Under the pieces are notes generated by a model, which saw nothing but the letters and a program-made list of their open reading frames with translations, did no database searches and was not told where the DNA came from. The translations under genes and the position numbers were made by a program. Shown here piece by piece: positions 1 through 11,835 of a stretch of DNA of 64,000 nucleotides. The first letter of the stretch is position 1; each line of letters begins with the position of its first letter. The DNA is taken from contig WBMW01005074.1 in the NCBI GenBank assembly GCA_013396635.1, forward strand, positions 124,001 to 188,000, read 5' to 3'. Source of the stretch: Penelope pileata (lineage: Eukaryota > Chordata > Aves > Galliformes > Cracidae).

Positions 1-3000
1 GGAAATCTTTCAGAGCTATCCTGTCACTGGTTATTCAATGTGCTGCACACTAAACTCAGAATGGCAAGCACCGTGATAGCAGATCAGGCGAACACCGAGA
101 GACTTTGAAACAGTGAGAAGGTGGCTGCTGTTGGCAGCCAAAGCCTTAGGACACCTTTCTATGCACAGCCCTAGAATCCATTTATTGCTTCTTGAAATAT
201 CCAAATATGTAAATCCACGATCAAAGCAAGATGAATTTAAAACAAGCTAACATAAAAGTTTAATTAACCATCAGATCTCTTGCCAGATCCTGAATGTAAT
301 TATAGTACCAAGTAAATCTTCGTTGCTGCAGATGTCATCACTAAAACCTTGGACAAGTGCGTATAAAGAACGTTGCTGTGAAAATGTCTGCACTGAGGCA
401 CATGTTTACAGGATGCTTCTGCTACTTTGGAGTTTTGTATGGAAGAATTAAAGCAGTGTCATGAAAAAAACCAACACTTAAGTTGTGTTATTCATACAAA
501 AGACAAGTTCTTCAAGCACGGGCTGCTCTTTCGAACTGGCTTCCACTGCACATTTCCCTCCTAAAACTATACACTTATCTCAAGAAAAATAGATGTGTAT
601 TTCTTTCACCAAATCTGTTTGTATCACTGTGAGCAAAACCATTTTTTACGAATTGCTGCATTATTTGCCTAACCAATGACAGTATATTTTTGTTATGCAA
701 ATCATTCAATATTCTCACTTTCAAGCTTGCCAGGTCATAGTTTGTCCATAACTTTACTTTAGGTTTAATCAGCACAATCTACGGTGTTACAGTGTCATTA
801 GTAATTCTGTTAGAAGCACCAAAAGGAAGTTCACATAAATACAATTTACTAAACTCATTTATGTGGCCAAGATTACTCGAGTCCAAGCAAAAAGAAGTGA
901 ACTGCTCTATGATAGGCCATTAATCTTACATTACTGTTAAATCACAGCCTGGTCTAGCCCTCATTGCTAGTTTGTAATCAACTGTTACTTACACAGCTGT
1001 GATCTTTCATTGAGAGCTGTTTGTTAAGAGAACAGGAGGCACTAATACAAAAGTGCAATGGGAACTTCCTGTGAGGATCCACCTTTTAAAATTTTCCTCA
1101 CATCCCACTGTCAGACAGCTCATCCCTGTCGGAGATGACCGAGCCCGTTCTTGCTGTTTGGTGCTGCACAGCCCTGCCAGCGAGAGGAGTGACAGCCCCA
1201 GGTCACTGGGAACGCAGCAGAGGGGAGAGCTCTCTCCTGCTTCCTTGGGTGGGAAAGGAAACGGCTGAGTCCTTTGCTTGTGATTTCTCCTGCAGATAGC
1301 AGCCAGCAGAGACAGGAAACTGAAAAGCTGGCTTCTCTTCCCCTGTTCCGTGGCACTTGTCTCAAAGGGTGCTGGTAGGGATTGTCACTCCCCAGATGAC
1401 CTTGTGTGAAGCAAAGACCAGACATCACATTTAAGAATATCAGTGGTGCCTAAATCTTGGTCAATGATGCCTAAATATCTTAGTATGAGATTACCTCTTA
1501 TTGCCTACCAGACGTGTAAGCTGGCGCATCAAGGCCTCACAGTCTCTGCTGCCAGCCTCCAGATGTTGAGTTTTTGTCACTGCAGTGTTGCAAAATGCAC
1601 CCTGGGTCCTCCATGTGAAACGCGTACATTGACACTTCATAGAAAAGCCTTGAGGACAACGTCTTTCAGATACTTAATCTGACGTAAACACTGCTTTTTT
1701 TGTCACCGGTTTCTAAATTTGCTGCAAAATATCATGAAACAAAGGCAGCCAGTTTTGGAAAAAGCAGAAACATGAAAATATCACCATTCTATAAACCAAA
1801 ATACTCTGATGAACTGCTCACTCCTTCTGGAGAAGAAAAATGCTTTGCCTCTTTCAGAGGAAAAATTGAACTCAGGGTTAAATGTTTACTCTGCCAATCT
1901 ATGTAGTGCACAAATGTGATAAATTTGGATATAGATCTATGGCTAACATTTGGACATGTCACAGGCAATAAAGGTGGCACATATATGTAACTGTGTATAT
2001 ATATGCACACACACGTACTCACATGCACAGCACCAGTAGGTGAGAAGTAGTTATCTTTTTCCTCCCTCTCTGTCTTTCCTCCCCTATCTCAAGCCCTCAA
2101 GAACAATATGAAGGAAGTATTAGTAAGGTCTAAACCAATAACTGCATATGCACTGCATCATGATTATATTTAGCACATGCAGTAGAAAAATTCTCATGCC
2201 ATGACCATCAAGATGCTCACAACATAACAAGACACTCTTAATGTGAATATGTGATTCTGTGATTTTTCAGGGTGCAAACCTTTCTGCACTCTCTATAAGG
2301 ACTGCATGCCTTGCAGATTAATTCCTTTATGTTTTATAATTATGTTGTTAATTAATGTCATTTAAAGAGGTAAGATCACAAGAGAAATACACAAAATATG
2401 AACACAAGCAGAGAAATAATTATAATATTTGACAGTATTTTAATTCCACCTTTTCGGCAGAACACTAATCAAGTTTCAAGTTAAAGTTCACGTTAATAAA
2501 AGGAAGAATCAAATTGTTGTTTGAACAAGTATGAGAAGAATTTGAAATGCAGAATGGATTGGATGAGGGTAGCCTGAGATGACCTGGAAATATTCAGTAG
2601 TGTTCAACTGTGCGTAAGAGTGATTTTAAGGGAAGGTATTTAAGCTACCATGGGCTGAACAGTTTAATAATAATCCCAGCCAGTTCTTGATGCAACTAAA
2701 ATTGCATCTCATTAGAGAATGAATTGAGGTCAATTAAAACCAAACAAGCAGAAGTTAAAAACAGTGCTATCAGCTGAAAACTACTGACTTAAAGGTGAAT
2801 CTAATTTCAAACTAGATTACCTTGTTTTCCTTTTTTTTTCTTCCTTAAGAGCAGGCAAATTTTTGGAGACAGATATGTCCACACATACTTGGGCTTAATT
2901 CTAGTTATTTATGTTCTGGCCATCTGGTCTATTTAAGTAAATCTAGCAAATGCTATTTGACTTAAGACCACACACTGAGAAAGGACAATTACAACAAATA

Positions 3001-6000
3001 AACTGGATTTTTCACTTCGCAAATTACAGAGAGGGAAATTTTTCTAGTAGCAGTAGCGAATAATGAGAACTGTCTGCACGGGGTTTCCCCATAGTTTTAG
3101 ATAAGATTTCTCTTTCTCCCCATGCCAGCCAGAAGCATATCTGTCTCAGCTATCTTTCTCTGCTCTAACACTCCACTCATGATCCATTTTTCATCAGCAC
3201 CAGGATCTCAGGTGCCACAAAAATATTTTACAATAAAGCAAGACAACATGGCATTCTCCCAACATTTTCAGGTAGACACAAAAACTGAAAGAGCCAAAAC
3301 TTTGCAGCTATTTTCCACAAGGATATTGTTGCCTTAGACTCTGGGATTTGGCCAGACAGCTAGGGTCTGATTTCATTAAGCTAAAACAGCCTTTTGCAAA
3401 ACCTAGTTTACGACTATGTGATAAATTGCATACTTTATTTGTGTATTGATGAGCAGATCGCAACTGGAGGAGGTCAAAGGCAGAGTTGTAGAGGGAATAA
3501 CGTTTATTGAAGTTAGCAAGAAAGCTGGACAAAGCTTTTTTTTTTTTCTTTCTTTTCCCCCCCAAAAGACTTACTTAGCCTACTTAAATTCTACATAAAA
3601 CATATACATTTCTAGAAAAATTCTAGAAAATATTTGAAATTCTTTATTTTTCTCTCAATGACTGAACATATTTTAACTTGGCCTTTCTACTTATTGTATT
3701 AACTATTATAAAACCTTCACAGACTATAATCCCAAACCACAAGAAAACAGCCACTGAGCACTCATACTGTTGTCATCATCACCCCAGCCTCCTACAAACA
3801 TTAGCAGAGGTCGCTGCCCCAGCATTGGTACCTGTGGGCTTCTGGATCCTACACAGACAAAACCAGCTTCAAACATTGCCCAGAACAGACTGAGATGACA
3901 GAGCTGATGCACTGTGTCTGCTTATTATTAACCAGGTATTTAAACGTCTTTCACAGTCTGGCATATTTATTAATGTCTCTATTGAAATGCAGGCTTTAAA
4001 TGAAGGTTGACAGAAAGCTATCAAGAGAAATAGTTTTGCCTGGTTTCATCTAATATTACTGATGAAATTATTTCACTTGATGCTTATGCTTATTTAATAA
4101 AAATTAAGGTCCAGTCATGTGACTGAAGAGACGGGGAGCACTGCTACATGCACAGATTGGAAATGGCAGATGATGACAATGCAAATGTCCTGAGAAATAC
4201 TGAAACTTTACCAGCTCTTGTAGACGAGTTAAGCCTCGTCCACAGCTGCAGACATACTATTTAACCCCAGCCCTAGGGATATAAACTGCTGTTCTGCATC
4301 TCACAACCTTGAATCAAGCAGCCAAGCAATTCTCAGATCTAGCACCTCTTGAAGTGTTTCAGTTTTATCCAACAACTTCTGAAAAAGAAATGAGATTTTT
4401 TTCTGTACTTTAGATATTAGAATAAAATAAAAAATAGTGCAAAGTATTGCATCTATCTTTTCAATGTAGAGCTTTCATCCACATAGTTGATACCTTTAAT
4501 ATTCACCAGCTTTCTATACAGGCTCCCAAAAGGGAACGAAGACTTCAAGCATGACAGCATTAGGTATATCAAATTTACTGGGACATAATTTTACTTTTAT
4601 GAGACAATTATGTGACACTGTAAAAGCATTGCTCTTAGTTGAAATATTTGGCAGTTAAATCATCTTGCAAAGAAAGATATATTAATACTTTTCTGCCACA
4701 ATATCTTGGCTTTTCGGATGATTTCTTACACTTTAAATGGGAATAGTAAACTTCCTTCTATTTATACAAAAATAAAAATCAAAGAGTTTTTAAAATGCTT
4801 CTTTTGCCACTTTGAAAATTGTAGAATGATGCAGAATTAGTTGGAAGGAAAACTTCATGAGTCCCACTGAAGCAGTTTATTCTGGAACACCATTTATAGA
4901 AATGCCATTTTGTCATTTTTACCCTGAACAGAAACTGTATGTGATATTTCCACCCTTACACAACTGAACTCATTATACTGTTTCCATAACAACAAATAGC
5001 AGTACATGAAATTAGATCCCAATAAGATTCTGAGAAAATTAAGTTACAGCCTGCTAATGTGTCTCTTAGAGACTCATACAGTGAGCAAAAAACCAAATCT
5101 GCAAAACTGGCAGTGCAAGTACCTAATAATAGAGACACAAGAGGTGAATACTCCTGAAGGGAATCAAGGGGAAACTGCCTTACCCTATAACCACTAGGTA
5201 GGATAAATCTGTGTGACATGGAGGCATAGGAGCTGCTATAGGGATGGACACATCTAACTGTTCTATGCAGCAGCAACCCAAATAAGAGATGCTTCAGAGA
5301 CAAAGAAGAACCACACCATGGGGCAGCTTGTCAGACAACAGCTCGTCAGCTGGAACATTTCTTCCTCGCTCCTAAGGACTCCTGCAGACTTCCCTTTCTG
5401 TTCCATATAATACACACAATTGAAGAGTTTACACTTTTATAATTGCCTGCAGCTGAATAATTAATTTATTTTGGACACTGCTTTGATTTAGCGAAACAAG
5501 AGGTGAGATAAGCCCGTGACTGACTTCCTCTCAAAGGAACTCAGTCTTAACATACATTAATGTAATACCTGCTGAATTCCAGCACTAAACTCTGTTGCTA
5601 CTCTAATTCAAACAATTTTAATCTTGCAGTGACCGGCAGCACCATCACTGTACACACGATGTACCAAAGCATCATAATAGTTCCAAAACAGCAGGTAGGG
5701 AAAGGGCAGACTTTCTTCACTAGAGTGTTTGTGCAATATTCTTTTTCTGTTTAACGACGACAGACAAAAGCACACTAACAATTTTAACGGAATCTAATGA
5801 AGTATTACTGCAAACTCGTAAGTCAGTAGCAATTCTAGATCATGCTACTTCTTTCTCGATCTCTTCTCCTCATCATTCGCTTCCACTAGCAAGCAGCTGT
5901 ACTGTGTTCTGCTGATGCTGCCTGGAGAGAACCCCAGAGGTGCCTACATCTTAACGCGTGGTATCGCTCCACAGCACTGCTGACCTCCCACTGCTCTTGG

Positions 6001-7447
6001 GACAAAGAGCACACAATTTTTCATACAGCAAGCAACATCCTGCATCAATTCTACCAGTGTGTGAGGATGGCAAAAAGAGAACAAATTCAAAACTTGACCG
6101 TGTCTTATTAGCCCAATGAAGTGCTTGTTTCAGACACCTGGACACCAGATTTTCAACATTTGAAGAATGTAAGCTGGTTAGCTAAAATCTGAACCTTAAG
6201 CTAGATTCTAAGATTTTTGTGGGCAAACTCCTTCCAAAAGATTCTTATCTATCCTTCATAACACTCCTTTACATAGCTATAACAAATATTCAGAATGCAG
6301 TAGCAGAGTAAATAGATATCCTATGGAGAGAACAGCACTTAGAATATTTGTCTGTAGGAGACACGTAGCTAGCCAAACTGAAGGACTGAAATCCAGGCAT
6401 TCTGCCACAACTCACATGGCCTGAGGATCGAACAAAAGTGAAAATAAATAAATATATAAGTAAAAATAACCAAATAAAGGACACTGTCAAGGCCAGAAAG
6501 TCTAAAATTAGCCTGAGTAGCCATGTTTTGGTTTGTATTGTGCAAGGCACTTTCTTTTCCAAGCACAGTCTCATGTATTGGTCAGGTTACAAATCAAAGC
6601 TGATGAATCCTTCTCATTATTATACAGAGACAAAACATTACTGTCTTTCAGCACCTGCTTTCTTCTCTGATTTGAATGAACATGAAGGCAGAAAGGACAG
6701 ACTGTTCATATGCCTCTGTCACAACGCTATTCCCACTTCAAACCAGATGATGTAAAGAGCTGCACAAAAGAGACGTCTTATTGCAGCTTATGCCAGACAT
6801 CTTTCTTTGTGGGAGATTGAGCTGTCGGAGCAATAAAGGTTTCATCTATATCCTGCTAAAAAATTGTTCTTCAAAGAATAACAATTCATCAGTTTGAATC
6901 AGCTAGATTTCAAATATGTACTTTGCTTCTTAAAAATCCGCTATGTTACAGTTTTCTTACAAGAACTAAATTCCACGGTAAATTTTCATCATCTTTTTGT
7001 ATTGCTCCTGAATTTCAAAAATTTCAAAAGGCCTCATTCATCAAGTATTTATGCTAATTCAGAATTATCCTATTGTCACAGCAATGTTTATAAAAATAGT
7101 GACCTAGTCTAAAAAAAAGTAATTGTAAACATATACACTGAAATAAGCTATTTCAGGGAAAGATCTGATAATTTGCAAGTACATACACATAAAAAAAAAA
7201 AAATCTTGCTCTGAGCCTGTTGTGATTACCACTGCAAAGGTATATTTTTTTCCTAGTCCTTATAGGAATAGTAACCACACTACAGAGTAGAATTATACAG
7301 ATACAGTCTCACTAAAAAGCACTTCACACCAGCTTACCTATGCTAAAAAGTTTTAATAGCTTGCATTTAGGTATGTAAGCACGGAGAACAAAAAAAGGGA
7401 TTTTTTTTTTTCCAGCAGAAAGCCATTCTTATAGATAACCCTGTTTG
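1..7447. other. Intron sequence, nothing recognised
   Basis: AT-rich unique-looking sequence. A somewhat GC-richer patch at about 1053-1420 has short open frames on both strands, but they resemble no family I know and lack splice context. A short TA/CA-rich run lies at 1991-2030. The other open frames here are under 120 codons and look random. Confidence 0.6.
1991..2030. repeat. Imperfect TA/CA microsatellite
   Basis: Alternating purine-pyrimidine run: TATATATA followed by CACACACA and interrupted CA units. It is short and degenerate. Confidence 0.5.
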
Positions 7448-7516
7448 CAGCAGAAGGGTTGGAACTTAACGATCCTTGAGGTCCCTTCCAACTCAAGCCA
7501 TTCTATGATTCTATGA
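7448..7516 (+). mobile_element. CR1 LINE, 3'-end fragment
   Basis: About 70 bp that match the end of the CR1 3' untranslated region: GGGTTGGAACTTAACGATC, then GAGGTCCCTTCCAACTC, then the terminal CCATTCTATGATTCTATGA. CR1 elements are typically 5'-truncated on insertion, and this copy retains only the tail. Confidence 0.9.
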
Positions 7517-7924
7517 ACTTATTTCCATGGTGATCCCAGGGCATCTAGCTAGTGCATGTGATGGACTTTGAATTTTTAATCACTTTTGAAACAAGTGCCT
7601 GTCATTTTCACATGGACGCACATGTGCACTGCAAGCACTTCCCAAAAACGCACTTTACTTTTAATTACCAAACATGGAGCCAACTAACTCAAATGAAAAC
7701 AGAGAAAGTAAGGTATCCTCTGGCTAACAAAACAGACACAGGAGACACATTCGTAAGTAGGACACCAGAAAACTAAGAATGCACAAAACCAGAGCAGGTT
7801 GTTTGCACCAGCATACACCCATCAGTTGGGCAGATGGAACAGTAACACTGGCTAGGAGAGGAGCAGAGGACCACTATTCAGTTTCCAAGGTGAGGTCAGT
7901 ACAATTTTGTTACAGTACTGGCAC
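7517..7924. other. Intron sequence, nothing recognised
   Basis: Unique-looking sequence between a CR1 tail and the perfect inverted repeat. Short open frames are present but nothing recognisable. Confidence 0.5.
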
Positions 7925-8017
7925 AATCACTTCTGAGATGAAAGCTATTAAGGAAAGAAACTCAAGTTATGTTAACTTGAGTTTCTTTCCTTAATAGCTT
8001 TCATCTCAGAAGTGATT
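7925..8017. repeat. Perfect 45-bp inverted repeat with 3-nt loop
   Basis: The left arm at 7925-7969 and the right arm at 7973-8017 are exact reverse complements over all 45 bases, checked base by base, with TGT between them. Pairing stops abruptly outside: 7924 is C and 8018 is C. RNA from either strand would fold into a long perfect stem. It resembles no transposon end I know. It could be a fold-back duplication made by template switching, a young hairpin RNA locus, or an assembly artefact. The function is unknown. Confidence 0.95.
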
Positions 8018-11000
8018 CCATAATTTCCACCTGCCTGAAGCATCCATAATTACACTGAAAAGAAAAATAAAGTTTGTTAAAAACCATGTCTCGCTATGGG
8101 TGGCAGTGACTTTTTCTCCCTCTCTTCTTTGATAAGAACCTGAAACTGCTATGGGCAAGACAGATGTTTTATTTTTAAAGTTTTATTGAATATAGAAAGC
8201 ATTAATACTTAAACTTAACCTGCCTTTTTCATACGTGCGGTAAAAATACCCAGTGCTGCTGCCGCCTTTGTACATTTTGGACTTAATTATGTCATTAATA
8301 TTAATGTCATTTGCTGAGAATCATCTTTCTAGTAGTTTCCTGTGCTGCTACGCTACAGATGACTAAGCCTAGCAAGGAAGCTGGAGAAAGAGTACTATTA
8401 ATATTACATTTATCTTTAAACTTACACAGTAAGTGAGAAAATATTAAATATCAGTATAAAAGGTACTTTTAGATAAAATATTTTATGTTAAGAAATTAAA
8501 AACCTGTGCAGGAGAGCATTAACAGGCAGCTAATTACTTGAGACTTTTAACAGCAATCCAAGTACCTGTAGTTACAATTAATTTGAATCCAGTGAGAATG
8601 CTGATGAAGTTGCAACACCACACATTTTATCAGCAGGAAGAGCAAGAGAAGTATAGCTTAGCTGCGTGAAAACGCACAGCTTAATTTTCATTTACTTTTT
8701 TTCTCTTTTTTAAAAGTTTTCTCCAATTTGTAGAATTGAAGGAGTATAGGACATTTGTTTAAACAAACAGCTTTTTTGGTACAGAACAGATTTGTTTCAG
8801 GCTCAAAAAAGAGTGCCTTTTCCTATCTCAAAGAATGGAAATAAACAAATTCAAACCCTTCAGAGAGTGCACAAGTTGATGCTGGTTTGGTGAGCTTACA
8901 TTAAAGGTAAAAAAAATATGCACGTGAAGAGCTTAACCTAAAATACATCCATGCAAGTTGGCATGCATGGGTAGTTTCCTATGATTGTAATGAATCAAGA
9001 ACTAAGACACATGAAGCTAAAATAAGATATCTTAAGTTTTGTTCCAGAGCATAAAAGGACCACACAAAAAATGGTGAGATCAATTTTGTGAACTGAAACA
9101 ATACAAAAGAACCTTATTCATCTTTAACGAAAATTCTGATCATAGGGTCAAGTCCATCTCAAATCAATTCTCATTCCTCCTGGCACTCATTTAAAAAAGT
9201 TTATTAATCAAATAAGAGGACATGGAAGACAGAAGTTTTCTCCTAGAATTGTCTGCAATAAAACAGACTTGAAAAGTTCTATTAGCTGTGAATATGGAAT
9301 TTAATGTGTTATTGTTTACCAAGATAAATAATTCATTCTTGAGTGGAACGTCTCAAAATTTATTTAAAAATTGGATGAGAGAAATTACAAGCTCCTCAAA
9401 AGCATCATAGCTTTACAGATTTCTCCGAAAGAAGAAACCCAGTGCCTAGAGGACTTCTAACCAGTAGGAACAGAAAAATTCCCACAAGCATGTAAGAATA
9501 AAGATCACTGATTCTTTCTGTATCTACTTTTTGTCACCCTGGCATATTACATGCCAGGGAACACAGTAAGAGAAAGCATCTTATCTGCATTTTATATTAT
9601 TTCTCCTGCAAGCCCTCAGGGTTGGGCTATCAAAAATGGCTGAGGTTATTAAATGCTCCTGAAAGCCAAAACTGGAGCACTTGGCACTTTAGTACATCTG
9701 AAAAACAATTTCTGAAAACCAACCTGCATGTCAAGAGCCTAATCTGATGCTTTTTGGAAAAACTGGGAGCCTTCCTACTATTTCAGTTGCCTCTGGATAA
9801 CATTCTCCAGGAAATGCAGGAATCACAGGCTGAACTGCTCCCGTCACTGATGCACTCACCTAGACTGCAAAAAGGTCCAGGGCATAGCTACTGACATCTT
9901 ACTTACAGGCTGAAATTGCCTTGGAAGTAAATTCCAGTGTTTTTTATATACTAAAATCTGTAGATTTGCATAACAAATCACATATGTGAAGTATTTTCCC
10001 TCTGTACAAGTATTCTGTTAATTACCAGACATGCTGGCTATGATTTTCCTTGATCAGTTTAGAAGTGGTTACTTCTTAGTTTCAGTGGGTCTCTCTCAAG
10101 GTTTTATCAGGAAGTGTTTACTGCAATATGTCCCCCAGCCATTACTGCATGTGCTACATTCAATCATTGCTTTATTTTACTGTAACTAGTAATATCCTCC
10201 TGATATAATGAAGTCCATCCAAGAATTTGCTTTCTTTTTTCAGGACTATTCTGCTTGTCCAATTGCTAGTTAGAGTAATAAAACTATCAACAGAAAGAAA
10301 ATACGATATGAACTTATTTAACAATACTTTCTAATGATTTCATTATTGTCCCATCCCTTTTTTAACATCACTTTGCATTTGCTCATTAATTGCTGCAATG
10401 ACTTTGATTTTGGACCACCAGAAAACCACCTCATACCTGCAGGGCAAAAGCCTTGTGAGATGATTCACACCAACAACCCCATTCTGGTCAACCAAATACA
10501 AATTAAGAACAACAATCCATCAATCACTATGCTTAAAAAAAAGTAAAAGGACTTCTTAACACTAGAGAAACGCCAAACTTCATTCCTGTCATGAAACAAA
10601 CTAGCACGTGCCAGTAAAACTGGATGATTAATTCTTAGGAATCCAAGGTGAGATAGAAATTAAAAAAAAAAAGGTAAAAAATCATGAATTTGAAAACGTA
10701 AGCAGGCACTGTTCCTAAATCATCTTCCCTAAACCCGAGTTACCTCAGCAATGATTTCACAAAATACACGTGTACCAACACGTTAATTCAAATTAGATTT
10801 AGCTGAAATGAAGGAAGCAATTCACACCTCATAGCTATTGTTTCAGGCTCTCTTGCAAACTCAGGAAATCATTTCAACACTTCTAAAGTTCTTTTTATGT
10901 TTGGAATGTTTTCTTTGCAACTATTTGAAAGGCCTCAAAAACCTAGCACTGTGAGCTGTGAACACCAATACTGACTGCGCTCTGTCCACTCACTCCAATA

Positions 11001-11708
11001 GTCTGCATATTTCATCTCTAGAACTTGATTACACAGATAAACACTGTAGTTTTGTAAAACTCTTGTATAATACTATTTCTTATGCAAGATCTTCAAAATT
11101 CCTGACCCTCCTAAAGAAAAGCATTTCCTAAATTATTTCTGTGCAAATCAAAAGACGAGAAAACCAACTCAAGCCACCCACGTTTTCTGTCACCTCTTGC
11201 TTTTTGGTCTTTCTCTATAAACTGACAGCCACTATGGCATGCTCAGGAGAAGCCGCATGAGGCAGAGATTTCCAACCATACAATCAAGTAGAATTTAAAT
11301 AAGCATGAAACTTTTTTTTTCTTTTTTTGTGGAATCATGTTGCATTACTCTGCCAATTTAACTCATGCATAGGAAGTTCACATTTTACATTCCGAGAAAG
11401 TCATGATATTTTTCAGCAGTCAGCTCTATTAGACTAATGTAATAACATTGCCAGCCACTATGCATAAGTCATAAGTGATATGATTGGATTTGTCTGCTCA
11501 CTGCATTCACAGTTTGGCTAATAGTGATATTATTCAATTGCAAATATCATTTTTGTCTAAATCCTGTATTATATTTAGTTGGCGGTAGGATGCCAGCATC
11601 AAATGTCTAGGAGAAATGGAATAGGCTCTTCCTATTGTACTAGTATGCAGCCAAATTCTTTTATTTTATGGCGCACTATATCTTACTATAGTATTAAAAA
11701 AAAAAAAA
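8018..11708. other. Intron sequence, nothing recognised
   Basis: AT-rich, with occasional A/T homopolymers and no repeat family or exon that I can identify on either strand. Confidence 0.55.
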
Positions 11709-11766
11709 AGAAAAAAGAAAATAGTCTCATTCCCTTACAGTAAAGTAAGACTATTTTCTTTTTTCT
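11709..11766. repeat. 19-bp inverted repeat, A-rich/T-rich hairpin
   Basis: The arm at 11709-11727 (AGAAAAAAGAAAATAGTCT) is the exact reverse complement of 11748-11766, with 20 bases between. A-runs on the left and T/C-runs on the right lengthen the imperfect pairing. This could be a short non-autonomous DNA element or an A-tract duplicated in inverted order. No target-site duplication was obvious. Confidence 0.8.
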
Positions 11767-11789
11767 TTCTTTCTTTTTTTTCTTTTTTT

Positions 11790-11835
11790 TGTGAATGGTA
11801 CAGGGTTTTTTTTGTTGTTGTTGTGAATGGTACAG
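11790..11835. repeat. 14-bp direct repeat around a T-rich tract
   Basis: TGTGAATGGTACAG occurs at 11790-11803 and again at 11822-11835. Between the copies lie a run of T and a few GTT units. It could be a target-site duplication around a small T-rich insertion, or a slipped tandem copy of a 32-bp unit. Confidence 0.8.

Noticed and set aside
1053..1428. Overlapping open frames in a GC-richer patch, considered as a possible exon
   Set aside because: No match to the PRKCE linker or C1 domain, no acceptor/donor pair of the right phase, and no family similarity.
5630..5660. Possible REST/NRSF (RE1) site around CAGCACCATCACTG
   Set aside because: Only the left half-site fits; the GGACAG half is not present.
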